Source of the DNA: Streptomyces antimycoticus
Lineage (GTDB): Bacteria > Actinomycetota > Actinomycetes > Streptomycetales > Streptomycetaceae
Length of the DNA stretch: 64,000 nt
Assembly: GCF_005405925.1 (NCBI RefSeq)
Contig: NZ_BJHV01000001.1
Coordinates: 1,922,001 to 1,986,000 of the forward strand
Reading direction: 5' to 3'
Positions 42,808 through 51,283 of this stretch are shown one piece after another (positions within the stretch are counted from its first letter, which is position 1; the number at the start of each line of letters is the position of its first letter). Below the pieces are notes generated by a model, which worked only from the letters and a program-made list of their open reading frames with translations, had not been told where the DNA came from and did no database searches. The position numbers and the translations under genes were made by a program.

Positions 42808-44154
42808 ATGAGCCATATTCCCGTCACCGACACAGCAACCGACGCCAGAGCCGGCCAGTCCCCCGAGGCTCCCCGGGCCGCCATCCGCCGAACGGCCCTG
42901 GCCGGCATGATCGGCACCACGATCGAGTGGTACGACTTCTACATCTACGGCCTCGCCGCGGCACTGGTCTTCGGCACGGAGTTCTTCCCCGACTTCTCAC
43001 CGGCGGCCGGCACGCTGGCCGCGTTCGCCACCTTCGCGGTCGGCTTCATCGCCCGTCCGCTCGGCGGAGTGATCTTCGGTCACTTCGGGGACCGCGTGGG
43101 GCGCAAAAGCGCGCTCATGCTCACGCTGTTCCTGATGGGCGCCGCGACCGTCATCGTCGGCCTGCTGCCGGGCTACCAGACCATCGGCATCTGGGCGCCC
43201 ATCCTGCTGGTCACGCTGCGCTTCCTCCAGGGCTTCGCCGTCGGTGGCGAATGGGGCGGCGCGGTGACCATGGTCGTGGAGTCCTCGCCACGGGACCGGC
43301 GCGGCTTCTACGGGAGCCTGCCGCAGATGGGTGTGCCACTGGGGCTGGTGCTCTCCTCGACCGTGTTCGCGGCGGTCTCCACACTGCCCGATGACGACCT
43401 CCTCGCCTGGGGCTGGCGCATCCCCTTCCTGCTCAGCATCGTGCTGATCGCGGTCGGGCTGTTCCTCCGCTCACGCATCACCGAGACACAGACGTTCGCC
43501 CAGGTGAAGGCGTCGGGACGGGCGCGCAAGATGCCTGCCATGGAGGCGTTCCGCCACCACGGGAAGGCGATCGCCCTCACCGTCGGCATGTACGTCTCGG
43601 CCGGTGTCCCCTTCTATATCGTCTCGGTTTTCGTGCTGTCCTACGGCTCGTCCCACCTCGGGCTGTCGCGGAGTGTGCTGCTGACCGGGATGCTCATCGC
43701 GGCGGTGGCCGAGGCGCTGACGGTGCCCTGCTTCGGCGCGCTGTCGGACCAGCGGGGCCGACGGCCCGTGTTCCTGGGCGCCGCCGCATTCACGGCCGTT
43801 CTCGCCTTCCCGTTCTTCTGGCTGCTGGCGACCGGACAGACCGGGCTCGCCTGGCTGGCCATGCTGCTCGCGCTCGCCGTGGCGCACGCGGGGATGTACG
43901 CACCCACCGCGGCGCTGTACGCGGAGCTGTTCCCCGCCAACGTCCGGTACACCGGTACGTCGATCGGCTATCAGCTCGGCGGTGTCGTGGCCGGGTTCGT
44001 GCCGCTCGTGGCGGGCGCACTCGTGGGCGCGGCCGACGGGGCCTCGTGGCCGATCGCCTCCATCTGGGCGGGAGCGGCGCTGATCGGACTGGTCTGCGCG
44101 CTGATCGTGCGGGAATCCCGGGGCCGCGATCTGCACCCCCAGCACGACACCTGA
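42808..44154 (+). CDS. MFS permease, metabolite:H+ symporter (MHS) family
   Basis: 448 residues, 12 predicted membrane helices. MHS-type hallmarks: GTTIEWYDFYIYGLAAALVF in helix 1, GHFGDRVGRKSALMLTLFLM as the loop 2-3 motif, RFLQGFAVGGEWGGAVTMVV, and LSDQRGRRPVFL as the second-half loop motif. Close relatives import alpha-ketoglutarate, shikimate, proline/betaine or dicarboxylates by proton symport. It lies 50 bases after the SDR gene and probably imports the substrate of the surrounding pathway. Confidence 0.88.
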   Translation: MSHIPVTDTATDARAGQSPEAPRAAIRRTALAGMIGTTIEWYDFYIYGLAAALVFGTEFFPDFSPAAGTLAAFATFAVGFIARPLGGVIFGHFGDRVGRKSALMLTLFLMGAATVIVGLLPGYQTIGIWAPILLVTLRFLQGFAVGGEWGGAVTMVVESSPRDRRGFYGSLPQMGVPLGLVLSSTVFAAVSTLPDDDLLAWGWRIPFLLSIVLIAVGLFLRSRITETQTFAQVKASGRARKMPAMEAFRHHGKAIALTVGMYVSAGVPFYIVSVFVLSYGSSHLGLSRSVLLTGMLIAAVAEALTVPCFGALSDQRGRRPVFLGAAAFTAVLAFPFFWLLATGQTGLAWLAMLLALAVAHAGMYAPTAALYAELFPANVRYTGTSIGYQLGGVVAGFVPLVAGALVGAADGASWPIASIWAGAALIGLVCALIVRESRGRDLHPQHDT

Positions 44155-44237
44155 GCCGGGGAATTCCCCCTGCCCCGGACAACTACCGACCTGCCCGACG
44201 ACTGACCCATGTGTTTCCCGACCGGAGGTGAAGCTCC

Positions 44238-45047
44238 ATGACCGCCAACAAAGTCCACGTACTGAGCTGCGGAGCGATGAGCTGCGATCTGACGTGGCTG
44301 CTGCTCAAGGCCGGCCGTACGATGCGGACGCGCACCGAGCAGCAGCGGCCGCCCGAGTGGTACTCCTGCACCACCCACTGCGTGCTCGTGGAAACCCCTG
44401 GGGGGACCCTGCTGTGGGACACCAGCTGTCCCCGCGACTGGGAGACCCGCTGGGCCCCGACCGGTCTGCAGGAGTACTTCCCCTATGACCAGGTGAGCGA
44501 CGAGGAGTATCTCGACGCGCGGCTCGGCCAGCTCGGCGTCCAACCGCAGGACATCGACTACCTGGTCCTGTCCCATCTGCACTTCGACCACGCCGGGAAC
44601 ATCGGCATGTTCACCGGCACCGGTGCGAAGCTGGTGTGCCACGAGAAGGAGAAGGAGTTCGCCTTCGGCTTCGACGGCGCCTTCAACGGTGCCCACCTCA
44701 AGGCGGACTACGCGGCGTGTGATTTCGACACCGTCAGCGGTGACACCGAGATCCTGCCCGGTGTCACCCTCATCGAGGCTCCCGGGCACACCCCCGGCAC
44801 CATGGCGATGAAGGTCGAGCTGCCGGAGACCGGGACCATGCTCTTCACCTCGGACGCCGTCTATATGGGTGACTCCTACGGCCCGCCGGCCACCCCCGCC
44901 GCCATCGTCAACGATCTGACCGCCTGGTACGGCTCGGTGGAGAAGATCCGCGGCATCGCCGAGCAGTCGGACGCCACCGTCGTCTTCGGCCACGACGCCG
45001 AGCAGCTGCGCTCGATGCGGCTCGCCCCCAGCGGCTTCTACGCCTGA
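44238..45047 (+). CDS. Metallo-beta-lactamase-fold lactonase (AHL-lactonase family)
   Basis: 269 residues, start with CGGAGG upstream. The metal-binding signature is SHLHFDHAGN (HLHFDH, 113-118), with the later ligands His in EAPGHTPGT, Asp in FTSDAVYM and His in VVFGHDAEQ. This is the complete dinuclear zinc site of the AiiA-like lactonases. They open acyl-homoserine lactones or other gamma-lactones. The neighbours (transhydrogenase of the 4-hydroxybutyrate type, sugar-acid enzymes) make a metabolic gamma-lactone a better guess than quorum quenching. Confidence 0.86.
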   Translation: MTANKVHVLSCGAMSCDLTWLLLKAGRTMRTRTEQQRPPEWYSCTTHCVLVETPGGTLLWDTSCPRDWETRWAPTGLQEYFPYDQVSDEEYLDARLGQLGVQPQDIDYLVLSHLHFDHAGNIGMFTGTGAKLVCHEKEKEFAFGFDGAFNGAHLKADYAACDFDTVSGDTEILPGVTLIEAPGHTPGTMAMKVELPETGTMLFTSDAVYMGDSYGPPATPAAIVNDLTAWYGSVEKIRGIAEQSDATVVFGHDAEQLRSMRLAPSGFYA

Positions 45048-45125
45048 TCGTCCGGGTCCCGGCCGGCGTTCCGGTACCGTTTCGCCGCGTCGCTGGGACC
45101 CAACCGATCCCCAGGAGGGACGCGT

Positions 45126-46415
45126 ATGAGCACCACCGCTCCGGCCGGACCCGAATCCGTTTTCACCTACGGCGCCCCGGCGCTGAAGTTCGGGCCGGGA
45201 GCATCCGACGAGTTCGGCTACGACCTCGCCCAGCACGGGGCCCGCCGGGTCCTCGTGATCACCGACGCCGGGGTGGCCGCCACCGGCGCGCCGCACCGCA
45301 TCGCCGAGCGGATGTCCGCGTTCGGCATCGAAGCGCATGTCTTCGACGGCGTACACGTGGAGCCCACCGACGTCAGCCTGCGGGAGGCGGTGGACCATGC
45401 GCTGGCGTCGGGCCCGTGGGACGCCTTCGTCGCGGTGGGCGGCGGCTCCAGCATCGACACCGCCAAGGCCGTCAACCTGCTGAGCACCAACCCCGGCGAG
45501 CTGATGGACTACATCAACGCGCCGGTGGGCAGGGCGCTGGCACCCGCGAACCCGCTGGGGCCGCTGGTCGCGGTCCCCACCACCACCGGAACCGGCGCGG
45601 AGAGCACCACCATCTGTGTGCTCGACGTCCTGGAGTTGAAGGTCAAGACCGGCATCAGCCACGCCCGCCTGCGGCCCACGCTCGCGGTCATCGACCCGGA
45701 GCTGACCTTCACCCAGCCCGCCGGGGTGACCGCCGCCAGCGGCATGGACATCCTCTGCCACGCGCTGGAGAGCTACACGGCCCGCCCGTACGACACCTAC
45801 CCGCACAAGCGCCCCGAGCAGCGCGTGCCGTACTGCGGCGCCAATCCCATCTCCGACGCGTGGTCGGAACGGGCGCTGCACCTGCTCGCGCGGTCCTTCC
45901 GCACCGCGGTCCGCGACGGCGACAACCCCCAGGCGCGGTCCGACATGGCGCTGGCGGCAACCTTCGCCGGTCTCGGATTCGGCAACGCGGGCGTCCACAT
46001 CCCGCATGCCAACGCCTACCCGATCGCCGGACGGGTCAAGGACTTCCACCCCGCCGGATACCCCGCACACGAGCCGATGGTGCCCCACGGCATGGCGGTC
46101 TCGCTCACCGCGCCGGAGGCGTTCCGCTTCACCTTCTCCGCCCAGCCCGAGCGGCATCTGCGGGCCGCGGAACTCCTCGCCCCGGGGATGGAACGCCCCG
46201 CCGACCCCGCCGAGTATCTGCCCACCGCGATCGAGCAGTTGATGCGCGACATCGGCATGCCCAATGGCATCGGCGGTGTCGGCTACGGCAAGGGAGACAT
46301 CCCGGCGCTGGTCGAGGGCGCCATGAAGCAGCAGCGACTGCTGTCCACCGCCCCGCGCACGGTCACCGAGGACGACGTGGCCGGCATCCTCGACCGCTCT
46401 CTGACGCTCTGGTGA
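45126..46415 (+). CDS. Iron-containing alcohol dehydrogenase, hydroxyacid-oxoacid transhydrogenase-like
   Basis: 429 residues. Group III metal alcohol dehydrogenase: VAVGGGSSIDTAKAVNLLST is the nucleotide motif, TTTGTGAESTTICVL the hinge, and ASGMDILCHALESYTA with IPHANAYPIAG carry the Asp and three His iron ligands. The inserted segment YDTYPHKRPEQRVPYCGANP then ISDAWSERAL matches hydroxyacid-oxoacid transhydrogenases (ADHFE1 type), which oxidise 4-hydroxybutyrate to succinic semialdehyde while reducing 2-oxoglutarate. GAGGGA precedes the ATG. Together with the lactonase it suggests lactone to hydroxyacid to semialdehyde. Confidence 0.85.
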   Translation: MSTTAPAGPESVFTYGAPALKFGPGASDEFGYDLAQHGARRVLVITDAGVAATGAPHRIAERMSAFGIEAHVFDGVHVEPTDVSLREAVDHALASGPWDAFVAVGGGSSIDTAKAVNLLSTNPGELMDYINAPVGRALAPANPLGPLVAVPTTTGTGAESTTICVLDVLELKVKTGISHARLRPTLAVIDPELTFTQPAGVTAASGMDILCHALESYTARPYDTYPHKRPEQRVPYCGANPISDAWSERALHLLARSFRTAVRDGDNPQARSDMALAATFAGLGFGNAGVHIPHANAYPIAGRVKDFHPAGYPAHEPMVPHGMAVSLTAPEAFRFTFSAQPERHLRAAELLAPGMERPADPAEYLPTAIEQLMRDIGMPNGIGGVGYGKGDIPALVEGAMKQQRLLSTAPRTVTEDDVAGILDRSLTLW

Positions 46416-46428
46416 TGTGAGGGACCCC

Positions 46429-46917
46429 ATGGCCATCTATGAACTCGCCTGCGAGACCGGACACCGCTTCGAGGTGATCCAGTCGTACACCGCCCCGCTG
46501 CCGAGCTGCCCGGAGTGCGGCGGCGCCACCCGCAAGATACCCAGCAGCTTCGCCCTGGGTGGCACCGCCGCCGTGCCACCGCCGCCGGAGCGAATGCCGC
46601 AGACCTGGAAGGGGACGTATCGCGGGGACCGTGACTATGTGACCGACCTGCGGCGCACGGCGGAGTCCCGGCAGAAGCTGGAGGACAAGTACCCCGAACT
46701 CGCCGGCGACCGGCGGCCGATCGTCGCCCACGAAGGCAGATACGAGGCAGCGCCGCTGCGCGCGGGCGACGCGGTGCCCGCTCCCTCGGAAGGGGCCGGG
46801 CACGGCCACGGCCACTCTCATGGGCACGGGCACGGGCACGCGCATACGCACGGCCGCGGGCACGGCCATGGCCACGCTCAGGAGAGCGCCAAGAGCCGCC
46901 CCGCCACGGACGGCTGA
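46429..46917 (+). CDS. FmdB-family zinc-ribbon protein with His-rich tail
   Basis: 162 residues. The first 45 residues are an FmdB-type zinc ribbon (AIYELACETGHRFEVIQSY, SCPECGGATRKI), although the first knuckle has only one Cys with a following His. The body is polar. The last 40 residues are a metal-binding tail of Gly-His and Ala-His repeats (GHGHSHGHGHGHAHTHGRGH). The ATG is 14 bases after the transhydrogenase stop, so it is co-expressed with an iron enzyme and a zinc lactonase. A metallochaperone or metal-storage role is inferred from the tail and the context. Confidence 0.8.
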   Translation: MAIYELACETGHRFEVIQSYTAPLPSCPECGGATRKIPSSFALGGTAAVPPPPERMPQTWKGTYRGDRDYVTDLRRTAESRQKLEDKYPELAGDRRPIVAHEGRYEAAPLRAGDAVPAPSEGAGHGHGHSHGHGHGHAHTHGRGHGHGHAQESAKSRPATDG

Positions 46918-47004
46918 GCCCTCGGCGGACCGATCCGGAGAGCCGACACGGATATATGGCCAGGGTCACCTCACTTCGATGCGGACCGGGTTCGATGGAG
47001 GTCT

Positions 47005-47395
47005 CATGGCAGCGGGAACGACGGGCTGACGCCGGTCCGTGACGTGGCCGACCACTTCGGCCTGCCGCTCTCGACGCTCCACTACTGGGAGCGGCGGAGT
47101 TGATCGCGCCGACCCGGCGGGCGGGGCAGCGGTGGTACGACACCGAGCGGCTCTACCGGGTCGCGCTGATCGAGCTGTGGCGTACGACCGGGCTGATCGG
47201 CGTGGAGCCCATCGCCGAGATGCTCGGCGATGGGCCGGGCCGGCGGGAGGCCGTGCCCGAGTCGATCGCCGAGTGCGAGCGGCGGCGGGCGGAGCTGGAC
47301 GAGGCACTCGACTATCCGAACCGTGTGCGCGGCTGCCGGTATGGGGGTGGCCCCGAGCGCTGCCGGGGGTTCCGCGCCCTCGTCAGCCTGCCCGG
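47005..47395 (+). pseudogene. MerR-family regulator, broken by frameshifts
   Basis: The first part, LTPVRDVADHFGLPLSTLHY then WERR, is a MerR helix-turn-helix and has no start codon in frame: the ATG at 47007 is one base out. At 47096-47097 the frame ends in a stop; adding one G (WERRELIAPTRR) joins it to RAGQRWYDTERLYRVALIEL, IGVEPIAEMLGDGPG and the C-terminal GGGPERCRGFRALVSL. Two separate one-base defects make a functional protein unlikely. It neighbours a half MFS transporter with a MerR-like palindrome at its promoter, the likely former target. Confidence 0.65.
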
Positions 47396-47458
47396 TCAGG
47401 ACACCCCGCCGGGCGATGCCACCTCCGGCGGTGGTGCGGTCGGCGGCCGTACGCAGGG

Positions 47459-48322
47459 TCAGGAGCCGCGCGGGATCAGGAGCGGTGCGGTGGCCGCCGC
47501 GACCGCCAGGCAGCCAGCCGATACGGCGAACACGGCGGTGTAGCCGGCCGCCAGCGCCAGTGTGCTCAGCACGGCCGGCCCGAGCGCCCCGCTCGCCAGT
47601 GTGCTCAGCACGGCCGGCCCGAGCGCCCCGCTGGTCTGCCGCACGGTGTTCAGGAGCCCGGCGGCCAGACCGCTGCGGTCGGGCGGCAGGCCGCCGGTGG
47701 CCGCCACCGTGATCGGGGTGAACGCCGCGGCCGTCCCGAACCCGAGGACCGCGCCCGGGAGCAGCACCGAGACCGGGTACGAGGCGTGCAGCCCCGTGCC
47801 TACGGCCACCCCGGCGAAGCCCGCGGCGCCCAGCGCGTAGCACAGCAGGGCGGCGCGGCGGGCTCCGACCCGTATCGACAGGGACCCGGCGCTCTGGGCG
47901 CCGGTGAACATCGCCACGCCGACCGGCAGATACGCCGGCCCCGCACGCAGCGGCGAGTAGTGGTGCACGTCCTGCGGGTAGAGCGACAGCGGTACGGGGC
48001 CGGCGAAGAAGCCAAGGCCGAGCACGAACATCACCCCATTGCCGCCGCTGACCTGGCGCAACCGGAAGATGCCCAGCGGGACGAGGGGTTCACGCGCCCA
48101 GCGGGTCTGGTGCAGGACGAAGACCGCGAGCAACGCGAGCCCCGCCACAAGGGGCAGCAGCACGGCGGGGTCGGTCCAGCCGGTGTCGGCGGGACGCATC
48201 GCCGCGTACACGATGGCGGCCCGCCCCGCGGTGGCGACGGTCGCGCCGACCACGTCCAGCCTCGGACGGGGGCGGACGTCCTGCCGGGGCGGGAGGACGG
48301 GACCGGCGGCCAGGACGGCCAG
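47459..48322 (-). pseudogene. DHA2-type MFS exporter, C-terminal half only
   Basis: About 288 codons give the second half of a 14-helix drug exporter: RPRLDVVGATVATAGRAAIV is the usual central linker, followed by FRLRQVSGGNGVMFVLGLGF, PLSLYPQDVHHYSPLRAGPA and ALLCYALGAAGFAGVAVGTG. The first half, including the conserved loop 2-3 and helix 5 motifs, is absent; upstream codons are proline-rich and unlike a transporter. A 13-residue in-frame duplication (GALGPAVLSTLAS/GALGPAVLSTLAL) sits near the end. Confidence 0.7.
47556..47633. repeat. 39-bp direct tandem duplication
   Basis: Two copies (47556-47594, 47595-47633), beginning GCCAGTGTGCTCAGCACGG, differ at only the last base. They lie within the half MFS gene and keep its frame. 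Confidence 0.9.
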
Positions 48323-48418
48323 ATGGGGGTCGGGGTGGGGATCCGGGGGTGGCCCGTGCGGAGCGCGATCGCATCTCTCGCTCCAAGGTGAATGCGGCGA
48401 CGACGCGAGGAGTGCTGG

Positions 48419-48434
48419 CTCAACCGCGGTTGAG
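48419..48434. promoter_or_regulatory. MerR-type palindromic operator
   Basis: CTCAACCGCGGTTGAG is a perfect 16-bp palindrome with CTCAA/TTGAG ends, as in SoxR- and other MerR-type sites. It lies upstream of the half MFS gene on the minus strand; the decayed MerR gene is on the far side of that gene. Confidence 0.5.
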
Positions 48435-48637
48435 TGCAAGCGACTCCACAGGGGGTGCCTGTGGCCGCTTTCTGTGAGTTTTCTGAGAGTTCCCGGTCGG
48501 CCTGCTGCCGTGGCCTGCCGGTTTCCGCCGTACGGGGCTCCCGGTTCACATGGCGCACTCACTTTCGCGCAGGTCCGGCCCAGAAGGGCGGATCACTGTG
48601 AGGTGGTGCGCGCCACCACGGCGCGCACGCTCGCCCC

Positions 48638-48667
48638 CCTACGAGTCCAGAAAGTACGAGCCCAGAA
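48638..48667 (+). repeat. 15-bp tandem duplication in a leader
   Basis: TACGAGTCCAGAAAG and TACGAGCCCAGAAAG lie end to end, 17 bases before the ATG at 48685 and immediately before its ribosome-site region GGGCGAAGAG. The surrounding 48435-48684 holds no other gene. Confidence 0.8.
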
Positions 48668-48684
48668 AGGGCGAAGAGTGCTTC

Positions 48685-50175
48685 ATGCAGAACAGCGGCA
48701 TTGGCAGTACCAGCACCGAGCTGCTCGGCAGCACACCACATACGCGGTGGAACAGACGGCTCATCGGCCAGGTGGCCATCCTGATTTTGGTGAACACCAT
48801 GGTGGACACGGTGGTCACGGCGCCGCTCCTCGTCCTCCCCGAAATGCTGGACCACTTCGGCACCGATCAGTCGGCGTGGATTGACGCCAGTTCGCTGCTG
48901 GCGGGTGCGATGTGGGCGCCGCTGCTCGGAAAGGGTGCCGACATCCACGGCAAGCGCAGGGTGCTGATCATGACGTTGATCACCGCTCTCGTGGGCGCCC
49001 TGGTGTGCCTCGTCGCGCCCAGTCTGTGGGTGTTCATCCTCGGGCGCCTGCTGCAGGGAGCGGCCGTGGGAGCCGTCTTCCTCACCGTCGCCCTCATCCG
49101 TGACATGTGCGCACCCGATATGGCGATGATCGCCACGGGCATCGTGACCTCCGGCTCCGCGCTCCTCAGCATCGTCATGCCGTCCCTCTTCGAGATAACG
49201 GCGGCGGAGTTCGGCTGGCGGAGTGTGTTCGTGGCATCGGCGGTGTTCGCGGCCATCGCCGGAGTCCTCGTGCGCGGCCTCGTTCCCCCGTCCACGCTCA
49301 AGACACCGGGCAGGCTCGACATCGCCGGGGCCGTTCTCCTCGGCGGAGGGCTGGCGGCGGTGCTCAGCTATGTGAGCCTCGGGTCGGAGTTCGGCTGGTT
49401 CGCCGTGGGCCCGCTCGTCCTCCTCGTCGGCGGTGCCGCGGCGCTGGCCAGGTGGTTCCTGGTGGCGAGCCGGGTGCCCGAGCCCGTGATCGACATCAGA
49501 AGCCTCGGCAGGCCCCTGGTACTCACACTCCTGGTGGTCGCCTTCGGAACCGGCGCGTACCAGAGCATGCTCACGCTCTTCGGCGTCATCGCCAAGGTCT
49601 CGCCGGATCAGCAGCTCGGCTACGGAGTCGCTGCCCCGGGGGCGCTGGCCATGCTGTACGGCATACCGGCGATCGGCATCGTGCTCGGCGGCACCCTGGC
49701 CGGGGCGCTCGGGACACGCCTCGGGCCGGCCGCGACACTGGCCGGTGGAATCGCACTCGGAACGGTGGGCACCGTCGGGATGTTCTTCGGGGACTCCCTG
49801 CTCCCCCTCGCGGTCGTGTGCTCCTTCCTGCTGAGTCTCACCGCGGGAACGCTCGTGACCTCCGGCTTCAACATGGCGGCGACACTCGCGCCGCCGGAAC
49901 GGCAAGGCGTCGTGTCCAGCATGGTGATGGTCATGGTCGCGGCGGGGGCGGTGATTCTGAAGTTCGTGGGGTCGGCCGTACTCCAGTCCACCAACACGGT
50001 CGTCGACGGAAAGACACTCAACTCCGCTGTGGGCGTGCAGGGTTACATCGCCATGGCGACCACCGCGTTCCTGGCCGCCGCCGTCGTGGCCGTCGTCCTG
50101 CTGCGCACCCAGGGCGGCCGTGGCCGTCCGCGACGACGAAGCACATCCCGCACACCATCGGTTCTGGAGTCATGA
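48685..50175 (+). CDS. MFS exporter, 14-helix DHA2 family
   Basis: 496 residues. Helix 1 is GQVAILILVNTMVDTVVTAP, the loop 2-3 motif is GKGADIHGKRRVLIMTLITA, and helix 4-5 reads GRLLQGAAVGAVFLTVALIR. The second half has VTSGFNMAATLAPPERQGVV and VMVMVAAGAVILKFVGSAVL. The pattern is that of actinomycete small-molecule exporters related to those for actinorhodin or antiseptics. The stop codon overlaps the start of an ABC ATPase stub (ATGATG), so the gene used to be the first of an export operon. Confidence 0.83.
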   Translation: MQNSGIGSTSTELLGSTPHTRWNRRLIGQVAILILVNTMVDTVVTAPLLVLPEMLDHFGTDQSAWIDASSLLAGAMWAPLLGKGADIHGKRRVLIMTLITALVGALVCLVAPSLWVFILGRLLQGAAVGAVFLTVALIRDMCAPDMAMIATGIVTSGSALLSIVMPSLFEITAAEFGWRSVFVASAVFAAIAGVLVRGLVPPSTLKTPGRLDIAGAVLLGGGLAAVLSYVSLGSEFGWFAVGPLVLLVGGAAALARWFLVASRVPEPVIDIRSLGRPLVLTLLVVAFGTGAYQSMLTLFGVIAKVSPDQQLGYGVAAPGALAMLYGIPAIGIVLGGTLAGALGTRLGPAATLAGGIALGTVGTVGMFFGDSLLPLAVVCSFLLSLTAGTLVTSGFNMAATLAPPERQGVVSSMVMVMVAAGAVILKFVGSAVLQSTNTVVDGKTLNSAVGVQGYIAMATTAFLAAAVVAVVLLRTQGGRGRPRRRSTSRTPSVLES

Positions 50176-50276
50176 TGTTCGAAGTCCACGGACTCACCAA
50201 GCGCTACGGCGACGTCCTGGCCGTCGACGATCTGACGTTCGCCGTCCGCCCGGGAGAAGTGACCGGGGCGCGGTGA
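50172..50276 (+). pseudogene. ABC-transporter ATPase, first ~30 residues only
   Basis: MMFEVHGLTKRYGDVLAVDD then LTFAVRPGEVTG is a perfect start of a drug-type ABC ATPase, but the reading stops at GAR-stop exactly where the Walker A loop should begin. Downstream sequence is the end of a membrane permease in another frame. A deletion has removed the rest of the ATPase and most of the permease. Confidence 0.75.
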
Positions 50277-50530
50277 TCCGCAGTACGACGGCGACGGTGA
50301 CGACCCTGTTCGGCGCGCTGCTGATCGTGCAGGCGTTCGCGCCGGCTCTGCCCGGGGTGCTCGGTGACTGGGTGGCGACGTACTGGCCGCCTCTGGCGGG
50401 CGGACAGATCATCACCGGCTACCGCGATCCGGCGCCGCTGGCGCCCTGGCCCGGGCTCGCCGTCATGGCAGGGTGTGTCGCGGCCCTGCTGACCGCGGCG
50501 TTCATCGTCTTCCGCAAGCGCGATGCGTAG
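50270..50530 (+). pseudogene. ABC-2-type permease, last ~86 residues only
   Basis: The frame from 50270 reads VIRSTTATVTTLFGALLIVQ, WVATYWPPLAGGQIITGY and LAVMAGCVAALLTAAFIVFR, then KRDA-stop. This is the C-terminal end of an ABC-2-like drug permease, with two membrane helices. It has no start of its own and begins at the same breakpoint as the truncated ATPase. Confidence 0.7.
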
Positions 50531-50578
50531 CGGGCCGGGAAACTGAAGGACGGACGATCGGCGGGGACGGGACGGCGG

Positions 50579-51283
50579 ATGACGGCATCGGAGCGACTGC
50601 TGGTGGTGGAAGACGAGCCGACGCTGCGCGAGTTGCTCTCCGCGAGCCTGCGGCTGGCGGGCTTCGCCGTGGTCCCGGTCGCGACGGGTGCGGAGGCGCT
50701 GGCCGCGGTGCGGGAGCAGCGTCCCGACCTGATCGTGCTGGATGTGATGCTGCCCGACTTCGACGGCTTCGAGGTCGTCCGCCGGTTGCGCGGGCAGCAT
50801 CCCCCTGTCGCGGCGGGGCACCCCCCGGTGCTGTTCCTCACCGCCCGCGACGCACCCGAGGACAGGATCAGCGGGCTCCGGGCGGGCGGTGACGACTATG
50901 TCACCAAGCCGTTCAACCTGGAGGAGCTGGTCCTGCGCATCCGGGCCATTCTGCGCCGCACCAACGGACGGCAGGCGGACGGCCGGCTGATCGTCGGTGA
51001 TCTGGAGCTGGACCCCGACAGCCATCAGGTGACCCGGGGCGGGCAGCCCGTGCAGCTCTCCCCGACCGAGTTCAGCCTGCTGCGCGTGCTGATGGAGAAC
51101 GCCGGGCAGGTGCTGTCGAAGTCGCAACTCCTGGAGCTGGTCTGGCAGTACGACTTCGGGGGCGACGACAGCATTGTCACCTCCTACATCAGCTATCTGC
51201 GGCGCAAGGTGGACCTGGACGAACCGAAGCTGATCCATACGGTGCGCGGCACCGGCTATGTGCTGCGCAGGCCCCGGCGGTGA
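50579..51283 (+). CDS. OmpR-family response regulator
   Basis: 234 residues. The receiver domain has VVEDEPTLREL (acidic pocket), the phosphorylated Asp55 in LIVLDVMLPDFDG, a Thr in LFLTARDAPEDR and Lys in YVTKPFNLEEL. The winged-helix output domain reads LSPTEFSLLRVLMENAGQVL, LLELVWQYDF and IVTSYISYLRRKVD ending GTGYVLRRP. The stop overlaps the start of the kinase gene. It may control the decayed ABC exporter operon beside it. Confidence 0.92.
   Translation: MTASERLLVVEDEPTLRELLSASLRLAGFAVVPVATGAEALAAVREQRPDLIVLDVMLPDFDGFEVVRRLRGQHPPVAAGHPPVLFLTARDAPEDRISGLRAGGDDYVTKPFNLEELVLRIRAILRRTNGRQADGRLIVGDLELDPDSHQVTRGGQPVQLSPTEFSLLRVLMENAGQVLSKSQLLELVWQYDFGGDDSIVTSYISYLRRKVDLDEPKLIHTVRGTGYVLRRPRR

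Noticed and set aside
44238..45047. Quorum-quenching system together with the AidA-like protein
   Set aside because: The lactonase lies 38 kb from the AidA-like gene in a metabolic operon, and no acyl-homoserine lactone synthase or LuxR-type receptor is visible.
43971..46436. Open frame of about 820 codons on the minus strand opposite the lactonase and transhydrogenase
   Set aside because: Antisense to three well-supported genes with clear motifs and ribosome sites; low-complexity sequence with no family resemblance.
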